64,000 nt of DNA from Rana temporaria (Eukaryota; Chordata; Amphibia; Anura; Ranidae), in NCBI RefSeq assembly GCF_905171775.1, contig NC_053499.1, positions 140,885,922-140,949,921 on the forward strand, given 5' to 3'. This document shows, piece after piece, positions 55,361-64,000 of the stretch. Positions within the stretch are counted from its first letter, which is position 1, and each line of letters opens with the position of its first letter. The notes beneath the pieces were generated by a model, which was not told the origin of the DNA, did no database searches, and was given only the letters and a program-made list of their open reading frames with translations. The position numbers and the translations under genes were made by a program.

Positions 55361-55713
55361 AAGCCGAGTACACATAGGCCGAATGTTGGCAGACATTGGC
55401 CAGTTCAAAAAAAAAAAGGCCGACATTGGCCCAGTGTGTATGTCGGCCTGTCTGGCAGAAGCCAGCCATTTGGCCAGCTTTGGTCGGATGTACATGTTGG
55501 AAAACCAGCAGCGATCTCAGCCAATGTCGGAGATTGCTGATTGGAGTGTTCTGGCAGGGGGATGACCCCCTGTCAGAACACAATATCTCAGCTTAGGAGA
55601 TTTCCATACTAACTTTGCATAGGTAGTACAGCGGCTCCAACCGGAGCTGACAGTTTTTTTTAGTTCAACCTGCCGGGTTGAACAGAAAAAAACGAATACT
55701 GCATACCAGGCTT
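55361..55713. mobile_element. Fold-back MITE (AAGCCGAGTACACA), diverged
   Basis: The left AAGCCGAGTACACATAGGCC and right GCATACCAGGCTTT are weak inverses flanked by T-rich triplets. Internal mirrored blocks gccgacattggcc, ggccagctttgg and ggggggatgacccc-type sequence are visible. It is probably a distant relative of the GGCCTCGTACACAC family. Confidence 0.5.
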
Positions 55714-55719
55714 TAGTCT

Positions 55720-56750
55720 CTACCTAATTCACACAGACAGCTGCAAAATGTTATTCTCACCTCTACTGTTGGCCATGGAGATTAGGCTTATTCTTTACAG
55801 GATTGCTGCTTTTAAACCTGCACAATCTACAATGGCAAGTTTGTCTGTCAGTCATAAGGTGACTGAACAGGCACATTTAGAGGACACTATAAATGGTGAC
55901 ACAGTGTCAGTGTTTTATCACAATTACGTCAAAGTTTAAGTTTTGTTTTTTTTCCAAGATGTGCAAAAAGAGATCACACAAACACTTGTATGTACAATTG
56001 AACTATATACTGTATAACCTGTAATTAAATAATAACAGATAAAGATAACAAATGTAATATTGGAAAATGTAACAAGAATACTTTGTTATAGATGCCTTTC
56101 TCGAAAAAGTCCCTAGTTTCTGCCTTGGCTTGATTATCAAACCAGGTGCAGGCATGAAGCAGCCCTCAGATGGGACTACCTTTTTCCAGTTTTGGCTGTG
56201 GTATATACAGGACTAGTAGACGCTAATTACCAATTGTAACTCTTGGAAAGGTAGTATTAACTTTCAAGGAAGATAGCAAACATTCCTGAAGGGCTTGGTC
56301 ATTTGGGCAATTTATAATGATATTCCTATAGTATGAAGTCATCTAAGGTTACCGGGCTTAAGATGCATTCTTAAATTTAGATGAGCCATATTAATAAGGA
56401 AATATGACATTTCTCCAACACTAAGCAACATCATGTCAGTCATCAGAAATTGTGCCAGCCGTAAGGCTTGTGTTCATGCAAAACTTACAAAAACTCCCTT
56501 CAGGTTACAAAATCACTTGGCTCCAAGACATGGGCCATCATGTAAATCTAGTATGATTGTGAACCCCTAGCAAGTAGTCATGACAAAATAAAAAAAATAA
56601 AGAAACTAGTAATGGACTCAAGACCACAGAACTGGGACTCTATTAAAACCTATCCCAAAAATCTAGACCAATGCATCATAAAACACAACTTTATTGTACA
56701 TGTAACACATAGACAATTATAAAATCAACCATAGACACTTGTAAATTGTG
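55720..56750. other. Quiet AT-rich interval
   Basis: No repeat termini and no protein-like frame. Confidence 0.35.
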
Positions 56751-56785
56751 TACAGATGGATCCTAGATACTGCAATATTGGCTAT

Positions 56786-56893
56786 GGCCATTGCCCTAGT
56801 TGTCCCTGTCCCAACTTTAAGGGGTGCTTGGACAGGAATTGTGCAGGAGGCCATCCTCATCATTTTGAGCTCCTTATACAGGTCTGTTACCAA
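56786..56893 (+). repeat. Direct duplicate unit, copy 1
   Basis: The unit (ccctagttgtccctgtcccaac to ttatacaggtctgttacc) recurs at 57731-57833 with about 75-80% identity by eye. A MITE (56983-57678) separates the copies, so before its insertion they were about 250 bp apart. Confidence 0.75.
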
Positions 56894-56982
56894 ACTTTGC
56901 TTGTGACCTGGCTCTGCGGTCTACTAGTTTGGGTGAAGTTGGATAGCCCTCATTGCTGTGCCTCTGATTACCTGACCACAAC

Positions 56983-57678
56983 GACCGGGATTCAGAAAGG
57001 ACTTAAGACAACGTATCTCCAGATACGCCGTCGTAAGTCCAAATGTGCGCCGTCGTATCTATACACGTATTCTTAAAACTAGGTACGCCTGAAATTTGCC
57101 AAGATACGACTGACGTAAGTCTCCTACCGTAGATTTACGCATCGAATATGCAAATGACCTAGATACACCGATTCACGAACATACTTGCGCCCGTCGTATT
57201 AAGCTACACCATTTACGTAAGGCGTATGTCCGGCGTAAGTTTACCCCTCATAAAGCAGGGGTAAGTCATGTTAAGGTATGGACGTCGGAAACGTCGGAAC
57301 TGCGTCGTATTTTACGTCGTTTGCGTAAGTCGTACGTGAATGGGGCTGGGCGTAAGTTAAGTTCACGTCGAAAGCATTGAGCCGACGTATCTTGGGGAGT
57401 ATTTGCGACGTGATTCTGAGCATGCGCGGGCATGTGCCGTTCAATCGGCCATGCATTTACATGGGGTCACGCTTCATTATAATACAACACGCCCACTGCC
57501 TTGCTACTTTGAATTACGCAGGCTTACGCCGGCCCATTTACTGTACATTACGCCGGTGTACATATGGGAGCAAGTGCTTTGTGAATACAGTACTTGCCTC
57601 TCTATGTTACGTTGGCGTAGCGCATATGAGATGCGCTACGCCCACTCAAAGATACGCCAATGTATCTGAATCCCGGCC
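56983..57678. mobile_element. GGGCTAGATTCA-family MITE (GACCGGGATTCA variant)
   Basis: The ends are GACCGGGATTCA and TGAATCCCGGCC. Flanking triplets AAC and GAC differ by one base. The family core (tacgtcgtttgcgtaagtcg) is near 57310. Confidence 0.8.
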
Positions 57679-57730
57679 GACGTTCCTAAGTGCGAGTCTG
57701 GGGTTCCAGCCTTCTGGCACCTGCACCCTT

Positions 57731-57833
57731 CCATTATCCTAGCAGTCCGTGTCTCAACTTTCAGTGGTGCTCTAACAGGAATTGTGCAAGAACCCTCGTC
57801 ATCTTGAGCACTTTATACAGGTATGTGACAGAC
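57731..57833 (+). repeat. Direct duplicate unit, copy 2
   Basis: It matches 56786-56893 (aacaggaattgtgcaagaac and tttatacaggtatgtgac versus acaggaattgtgcaggagg and cttatacaggtctgttacc). Confidence 0.75.
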
Positions 57834-58094
57834 AGGGAGACTTTGGAACTAATATGCAGACTGACTAAAGTTCTTGGACTAGCTATGTTTAAAAGTACAT
57901 TTATTGTTTTTTAAGGACCACATAATGGAATTAAAATGTAGTCTACGTCTGCTTGAAACTTTAATATACAATACTTGTGAGTCATATGTTCACACCATCA
58001 GAGAGATGGTGCTATTGGTTTGCACAGCCCTGCATTAAAAGCAGGAACATGTAATGTTATGTAAGCTAACGCGTTCTAAAGCACGATTCTGAAC

Positions 58095-58400
58095 ATCTGA
58101 GTCTGAAGCCATTGTGTATCCCTTTGCAACACGCCGCACTCAATTTGATGCTCTTTTCTTTGCTCATTGGTTTTGACAGCTGATGTTTTCTATTTATTTT
58201 ATTTTATTTTTTCATTTTTTTTGACAATTTGTTTAAAATCTCCATTTGCCGCTATACAAACAAAACCCTTTTCTATAATAATTTACATAAAACTGACTCA
58301 TTGTATCAGAGACATATGAAAGCAGGGAAAGCAAACATGATGCCATTATAACAAAGAAGATGCTGCAAACAGATGTAATGAAAATATTCACTTTTCTCAA
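58095..58400. repeat. Paralogous non-coding segment, copy 2
   Basis: Collinear partner of 51305-51620. The blocks aatttgatgc, ttggttttgacagc, tgtttaaaa, caaacaaaaccctt, aataatttacataaaa, tgtatcagagacatat and gcagggaaagcaaa are in the same order and strand. Confidence 0.65.
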
Positions 58401-58559
58401 ATTTAGGGGATATTTTAAAGCAATGGTTGTCTTCTAAAAATAATCAGGCACACAGTTACTGTCATAGTACTATCTGTAGAAGGACAACTGCTTAATTGGG
58501 TGTTTTAAATTAATTGAAACAGATGAAAACCCTAACATCTGTATACTTAGCATTTATTT

Positions 58560-59165
58560 TACTAAAGCGCAGTTATCATTAAAAAAATCATAAAATAATA
58601 TTTTTTTACCTTATCTGAGCATGCAAACTGGCAGGCCAGGAAAGGGGGGTGTACACCTCCCCTCTTGAACCATACCATATCAAATTTCCACAATATGGGG
58701 AGGAAATCTTGGCAGGGGAAACCCCTCCTGGCAAAGCACCTTGTCTCCATGTTGATAGGGACAAGGGCCTCTTCCCCACAACCCTGGCTTGGTGGTTGTG
58801 GGGGTCTGTGGCAGGGGTCTTATTGGAATCTGTTTCTCATTTATCTACTCATTCACAAAAAAAAAATAGTAAATAAAGAAACTGAGACCACAAACTTTTT
58901 GACAAGAAAATGTCCCATGATGTCAATCCATCATCAATCGCACCATGCAGCAGTGTAGATATACTCCAGTCACGATGAATGCTGAAAGAAAAAACACACA
59001 TCTGTTCCCATTATCCACTTGCCACACATGAGATCTCCCAGGCCCCAGAGCAGAATGTAAAAAAAGGGGTAGGGTCTCCGGGTGATGTCACTGACCGAAT
59101 ATGGAGATGACCATATTTGGTCAGTGACATCCAAGGTATTTTTGTGGGGTCTTTCTTTATTCATA
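58560..59165. repeat. Frog-type interspersed repeat, class unknown
   Basis: Blocks aggaaaggggggtgtacacc, ccctcctggcaaagcacctt, gtctccatgttgatagggac and ccacaaccctggcttggtgg form a series that I associate with an abundant ranid repeat. An inverted pair (gtcactgaccgaatatgg and ccatatttggtcagtgac) lies at 59088-59129. Confidence 0.5.
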
Positions 59166-59599
59166 CCAGACTCTTAAGTGTCTAGAATGAATTTTGTGAA
59201 GGACCACACAACACTATTGTTTACACTTTGGGGGGGGAGGAACTTGACTGTCCTGCACAAAGTCCTGACCTCAACCCAATAGAAAACCTTTGGGATGAAT
59301 TAGAGTGGAGGCTGCGAGTCAGGCCCAACATAAATGCCTGACCTCACAAATGCACTTCCTTACATGTACGTGTAAAGGCAGGCATCCCAATACTTTTTGC
59401 TTTTGGTAATATACAGTGCCTTGAAAAAGTTTTCATACCCCTTTGACATTTTCCACATTTTGTCATGTTACAACCAAAAACGTAAATGTATTTTATTGGG
59501 ATTTTATGTGATAGACCAACACAAAGTGGCACATAATTCTTTAGTGGAAGGACAATTCTAAGTGTTTTTTAAATTTTTGTTTACAAATAAATATGTGAA

Positions 59600-60571
59600 A
59601 AGTGGGGTGTGCATTTGTGTTCAGCCCCCCGGAGTCAATACTTTGTAGAACTCCCTTTTGCTGCAATTACAGCTGCAAGTCTTTTCGGGGATGTCTCTGC
59701 CAGCTTTGCACATCTAGAGAGGGACATTTTTGTCCATTCTACTTTGCAAAATAGCTCAAGCTCTGTCAGATTGGATGGAGAGCGTCTTTGAACAGAAATT
59801 TTCAAATCTTGTCACACATTCTCAACTGAATTTAGGTCTGGACTTTGACTGGGCCATTCTAACACATGAAAAGGCTTTGATCTAAACCATTCCATTGTAG
59901 CTCTGGCTGTATGTTTAGGGTCGTTGTCCTGCTGGAAGGTTAACCTCCCCCAGTCTCAAGTCTTTTGGAGACTCTAACATGTTTTCTTCTAAGATTGCCC
60001 TGTATTTGGCTTCCCTGTTCCTGCTGAAGAAAGACATCCCCACAACATGATGCTGCCACCACCATGTTTCACGGTTGGGATGGTGTATTCAGGGTGATAA
60101 GCAGTGTTAATTTTTCACCACACATAGCATTTAGCTTTTAGGCTAAAAAGTTCGATTTTGGTCTCATCTGACCAGAGCACCTTCTTCCACATGTTTGCTG
60201 TGTCCCCCATATGGCTTCTTATAAACTGCAAGTGAGACTTCTTATGGCTTTCTTTCAGCAATGGCTTTCTTCCTGCCACTCCATAAAGATTTGTGGAGAG
60301 CACGACTAATAGTTGTCCTGTGGACAGATTCTCCCACCTGAGCTGTTGATCTCTGCAGCTCCTCCAGAGTTCCCATGGACCTCTTGGCTGCTTCTCTGAT
60401 TAATGCCCTCCTTGCCCTGCCTGTCAGTTTAGGTGGACGGCAATGTCTTGGTAGGTTTGCAGTTGTGCCATACTCTTTCCATTTTCGGATGATGGATTGA
60501 ACAGAGCTCTGTGAGATGTTCAAAGCTTGGGATATTTTTTTATAACCTAACCCTGTTTTAAACTTCTCCAC
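59600..60571 (-). pseudogene. Tc1 transposase, decayed
   Basis: The minus strand reads MEKFKTGLGYKKISQALNIS, QSSVQSIIRKWKEYGTTANL, PRHCRPPKLTGRARRALIRE, TLEELQRSTAQVGESVHRTT and ISRALHKSL: the complete bipartite paired-like DNA-binding domain with the GRPPK-type hook. After a frameshift come KPLLKESHKKSHLQFIRSHM and MWKKVLWSDETKIELF (first catalytic Asp). The rest towards 59600 retains codon-level similarity only, with stops. It is not functional. Confidence 0.88.
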
Positions 60572-60795
60572 AACTTTATCCCTGACCTGTCTGGTGTGTT
60601 CCTTGGCCTTTATGATGCTGTTGGTTCATTAAGGTTCTCTAACAAACCTCTGAGGGTTTTACAGAACAGCTGTTTTTATACTGAGATTAAATTACACACA
60701 GGTGGACTCTATTTACTAAATTAGGTGACTTCTGAAGGTAATAGTTTCCATTCGATTTTAGTTGGGGGTATGAGCGTAAAGGGGGCTGAATACAA

Positions 60796-61078
60796 GGATA
60801 TAAAGAAGGGTTTTTTATGGGATTTTTAAGGTGCAAGAAATACAAAGAAATATAGAAATATATATACATTTAATAGGTTAAATCTTTTTATATGAATACA
60901 AGAAATACATTTAAAAAGTGATCTTGATATATAAACAGAAGGTGCAAACTGATTAGATCTCTACATGTTTTGCCATTTCAATGGCTTCTTCAGGAGAATT
61001 TTAATATCAAGCACTGTGTATATGATCACTATAATGAAAAATAAAGAATTTTAGAAAATGATATACACATAGAAAGTT
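60796..61078 (-). mobile_element. Retroposed insertion with 10-bp target duplication
   Basis: The exact duplication CTGAATACAA flanks it (60786-60795, 61079-61088), and the host Tc1 sequence is continuous on removal. The insert is AT-rich and contains the hammerhead-like fold (minus strand, 60952-61005). The duplication of 10 bp and absence of inverted ends suggest retroposition; a Penelope-like origin is inferred from the motif. Confidence 0.7.
60952..61005 (-). ncRNA. Hammerhead-ribozyme-like motif (type I, minimal stem III), decayed
   Basis: Minus strand, 5' to 3': stem I strand ATTA then AAAT then TCTC (61005-60994); core CTGAAGA, which fits CUGANGA (60993-60987); one extra A; stem II GCCATT-GA-AATGGC (60985-60972); AAA in place of GAA; AC-AT-GT stem III; A17; then GAGA, TC and TAAT, which close stem I. 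Only G12 departs from consensus, as at 17935-17992. It is probably inactive. Confidence 0.5.
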
Positions 61079-61378
61079 CTGAATACAAATGCACGCCACA
61101 CTTTTTTTTTATATATAACATTTATAATTTTCCTTCCACTTTACATTATGTGCCACTTTGTGTTGGTCTATCACATAAAAAAAACAATAAAATACATTTA
61201 TGTTTTTGGTTGTAACATGACAAAATGTAGAAAATTTCAAGGGGTATGAATATTTTTTGAAGGCACTGTAGTGTATATGGCAGAACCAACCTTTGGAACA
61301 GCCTTTAATCTCTTTTTACAGAATCCTTTTAGAAATTCCAAATGTCAAAAATAGCACTAAAATTTGGATTCAGCTTGA

Positions 61379-61796
61379 GGCCTTGTACACACGACCGAAC
61401 ATGTCCGCTGAAACTGGTCCGTCGGACCAGTTTCCGCGGACATGTCCGACCGTGTGTAGGGCCGACCGGACAGTTTTCCGGCCTATCGGACAGGTTTCCA
61501 GCGGACAAAAGTTTCTTAGCATGCTAAGAAACTTGTCCGCTGGAAGCCTGTCCGCTGGCCCGAAATCCCGTGCATGCGTCGAAGTGATTCGACGCATGCG
61601 TGGAAGCATTTAACTTCCGGGTTCGCGCACGTCGCCGCGTCATCGTCGCCTTCCACGTCACCGCGTATTTTGTCCGCGGGGAATTTGGTCTGATGGTGTG
61701 TACACACATCAGACCAAAAGATCCCAGCAGACATGTCCGATGAAAACGGTCCGCGGACCGTTTTCATCGGACATGTCGGGTCGTGTGTACGAGGCC
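61379..61796. mobile_element. GGCCTCGTACACAC-family element
   Basis: The ends are GGCCTTGTACACACGACCG and GGTCGTGTGTACGAGGCC, with the exact 3-bp duplication TGA at 61376-61378 and 61797-61799. The central perfect palindrome is at 61512-61531. Confidence 0.9.
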
Positions 61797-61799
61797 TGA

Positions 61800-62588
61800 A
61801 ACATCCGAATTCACAAACTGATCTGAATCCGTGACCCACATCTCAGAGTCAGCTCTATGTTATAATGGTTGATGGATTAATTACTTTTTGTCTGTAGTTG
61901 CTCTTTTACTCCAATAGGAAAATGAAGATGTATTGCTGAATTTTTAATTTCTTATTGACAGTAATTTCGACCTCCATTTATGTGGCAGATATATATGCAG
62001 AAAAAGGTTTACCTCTTGACAGACTACATAACAATAGACCACAGCATGTCACATGTCAGATGACATTCCTATGATAAATTACATTCCTGTCAATGGCTCT
62101 TTAATCCGTCTCTATTTCCTATAGTTAGCAGAATTTCCTACATGTAATCTTCAGGTTTACAGGCTTCCTTCTATCCACACTATGTATCCATTGATGTCAT
62201 TTACATTAATTTACCAAGTGTTCCAGTGCAACCTCACCACTAAGTTGGAACCATGATTAATGTGTTCAATTAATTACCATTTTCTGTTTCCTTAACTATA
62301 TTGTGACCATCAATAATCCTTATTTTACACACAGTGGGAGTCTATTTAAGTGCTTTAAAGGGAAAACAAGGACAAAATAACTCCTTTTTATACCTACAGC
62401 TGGATTTAATAAACTTTGCTACTGCGCTAGGTAGTACAAGACGTCATTTCCCATCATTATCCCAACCAGAACGAAGGATGAACTGCCCTGGGTTCAATTC
62501 AAGCATTGAAATCAGTGGGAGGCAAATCTGTCAAATCATTGACATTGACTGACATTGAGCCAGGAGCAGCGATTTATTTTTTAAAGGC
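61800..62588. other. Quiet interval
   Basis: No recognised repeat ends; the short frame at 62334-62552 has no domain. AT-rich sequence at 61860-62330 could be conserved but is untested. Confidence 0.3.
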
Positions 62589-62591
62589 TTA

Positions 62592-62910
62592 GGCTTCATT
62601 TCCACTGGCGTTTTTACAGCCACTTGTGTTAGCCTTTTTTACAGCTTAAAAATGCCTGTCCATGTTTATTTTGTAGCGTTTTTGCGCGTTTTTGAGCGTT
62701 TTTTAATGTCTGGCGTTTTTACAGCTCTATTGCTGGAGCCACAAAACGCCCTGGTCCAGCGTTTTTTTTACAGCTCAAAAACGCCTATGCCATTTGCAGC
62801 TCAAAAACGCCTATGTGGGCATGATGCCATAGAATAACATGGACAAGCGTTTTTAAGCTGTAAAAAACGCTCAGAAAAGTGGCTGTAAAAACGCCAGTGG
62901 AAATGAAGCC
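62592..62910. mobile_element. Fold-back MITE (GGCTTCATTTCCACTGGCG)
   Basis: The ends GGCTTCATTTCCACTGGCGT and ACGCCAGTGGAAATGAAGCC are exact inverses over 20 bp. The interior is full of gcgtttttacagc and gctcaaaaacgcc words forming further hairpins. T-rich triplets flank it, and it abuts the next MITE. Confidence 0.88.
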
Positions 62911-62921
62911 TTTAAGTAATT

Positions 62922-63660
62922 GGGCCAGATCCACAAAGATCTGCCTATCTTTAGGCAGGCGTAGCGTATCTAAGATACACTATGCCGCGGTAACTTAGAG
63001 CGTAGTTTCCGTATCCTGAAAGAATTTGCGCCGCAAGTTACGGCGACGTAGTGTAACTGTGTCGGCGTAAGGGCGCACAATTCAAATTGATAAGATGTGG
63101 GCGTGTTTTATGGTAATTCACCTTGACCCCACGTAAATGACGTTTTTTTAACGGCGCATGCGCCGTGCGTGGGGTTATCCCAGTGCGCATGCTCGAAATC
63201 GCGTCGCAAATAGTCAATGCTTTCGACGTGAACGTAATTTACGCAAAGCCCTATTCGTGAGCGTTTTACGCAAACGACGTAAACGACGGAAAATTTGACG
63301 CTGTCCCGACGTCCATACTTAACATTGCGTACGCCTCAAAGACCCAGGGGTAACGTTACCCCGAAAAAAGCCTTACGTAAACTAAGTAAAAAAATTAGCC
63401 GGGCGGACGTACGTTCTGAGAATCGGCGTATCTAGCTAATTTGCATACTCTACGCAGAAATCAATGGAAGCGCCACCTAGCGGCCAGCGTAAATATGCAC
63501 CTAAGATCCGACGGCATACTAAGACGTACTAAGTCGGATCTAGCCCACATTCAGACGTATCTTGTTTTGTGGATACAAAGCAAAGATACGCCGGAGCATC
63601 CTAGAAGTTACGCGGCGTATCAATAGATACGTCGACGTAACTTCTTTGTGGACCTGGGCC
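62922..63660. mobile_element. Fold-back MITE, GGGCCAGATCCACAAAG subfamily
   Basis: The ends GGGCCAGATCCACAAAG and CTTTGTGGACCTGGGCC are flanked by the exact 3-bp duplication ATT at 62919-62921 and 63661-63663. The CpG-rich core (gcgcatgcgccgtgcg; acgcaaacgacgtaaacgac) is shared with the GGGCTAGATTCA family. Confidence 0.9.
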
Positions 63661-63663
63661 ATT

Positions 63664-63953
63664 ATTCAGGGACAGGTAACAGACTCGGTGGCCGGGGGGA
63701 GGACGGAGTCCCGAAGACAGAGCCAGCAGAGAGGTATGTGGGGTGGGGGGGAGAGGGGAGTATGGACGGGAGCACATATTTTACAAGTGATTTTGGCGAC
63801 ATTGCCGCAATCACTTGTTAACGAGCGAGCGGATTCCCCCATAACTTACCGCCCTTAACTGTATGTTCCGGGCGTCAGGGGACTCCATGCCACTGCCGCC
63901 CCTTGGAGCCCTGCTGCCCCAAGGCCTGGCCTCAGTGGCCTTGTGGGAAATCC
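63664..63953. mobile_element. hAT MITE, right end only
   Basis: The sequence ends gtgggaaatccgggcctg, whose reverse complement CAGGCCCGGATTTCCCAC is a hAT-type terminus. The left end is not found. Confidence 0.45.
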
Positions 63954-64000
63954 GGGCCTGCCTATGCCAAATTCCAAGAGATCCAGACATTCTGTAATAA

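Larger units (their letters stand above)
59414..61268 (-). mobile_element. Tc1/mariner element with about 150-200-bp inverted ends, inside another Tc1
   Basis: The ends are CAGTGCCTTGAAAAAGTTTT and AAATATTTTTTGAAGGCACTG-type sequence at a TA dinucleotide on each side (59412-59413, 61269-61270). Inverted ends extend inward (cacattttgtcatgttacaa; gatagaccaacacaaagtgg and their inverses). The transposase is on the minus strand. A retroposed piece (60796-61078) is inserted in the 5' untranslated part. Confidence 0.92.
59215..61290 (+). pseudogene. Older Tc1 remnant, split by a second Tc1 element
   Basis: The part 59225-59350 matches the Tc1 copy at 530-660 (gaggaacttgactgtcctgc; caatagaaaacctttgggat; gagtggaggctgcgagtcag), encoding the degraded PDLNPIE..WDELE region. 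Its 3' end (gtgtaaaggcaggcatccca) follows at 59369. The terminal bases resume at 61269 (TAGTGTATATGG), after the second Tc1 inserted at a TA. Confidence 0.75.

Overview
The window is repeat-dense, non-coding vertebrate DNA. The mix of families points to a frog, most likely a true frog (Ranidae): Tc1/mariner elements with long inverted ends, many CpG-rich fold-back elements with 3-bp target duplications, TTAA-flanked elements, hAT elements with 8-bp duplications, and amphibian-type minisatellites. This is inference from repeat composition, because no host gene confirms it. There are no bacterial genes, operons, CRISPR arrays or tRNA/rRNA genes. Nearly every long open frame is a by-product of a repeat. 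One exception, about 178 codons on the minus strand near 21.1-21.65 kb, has protein-like features and is reported as a weak candidate.

Layout. 0-13.6 kb holds a broken Tc1 element carrying two successive nested insertions, a hAT element whose body is a minisatellite (3.2-4.25 kb), a 2.1-kb hAT element (5.06-7.18 kb) with a TTAA element inside it, and fold-back elements at 8.35, 10.5 and 13.25 kb. 13.7-15.7 kb is a decayed hAT transposase (minus strand) cut by a 641-bp insert with an A-B-A plan and a 13-bp target duplication. 17.5-18.1 kb has a polypyrimidine tract, then a hammerhead-ribozyme-like motif. 19-24.4 kb holds a Tc1 element split by a 775-bp hAT element, a hAT element inside a (TA)n tract, and a large TTAA element containing an interstitial telomere-like array flanked by three perfect DR1 nuclear-receptor motifs. 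25-33.7 kb is largely stacked fold-back elements, a second minisatellite-bearing hAT copy and a solo LTR. 34-46.7 kb alternates TTAA elements with quieter sequence and ends in an L1-like ORF2 remnant (45.3-46.7 kb) split by a fold-back element. 47-63.9 kb contains further mobile elements, two paralogous non-coding segments 6.8 kb apart (51.3 and 58.1 kb), and a Tc1-inside-Tc1 nest that also holds a retroposed fragment with a second hammerhead-like fold.

The strongest structural evidence is the set of exact target-site duplications. These fix many element boundaries to the base and allow insertion order to be read. Superfamily names follow from duplication length, terminal repeats and, where present, transposase or reverse-transcriptase residues. 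Intervals described as quiet carry no repeat I recognise; some look like conserved non-coding sequence, but that cannot be tested from one genome.
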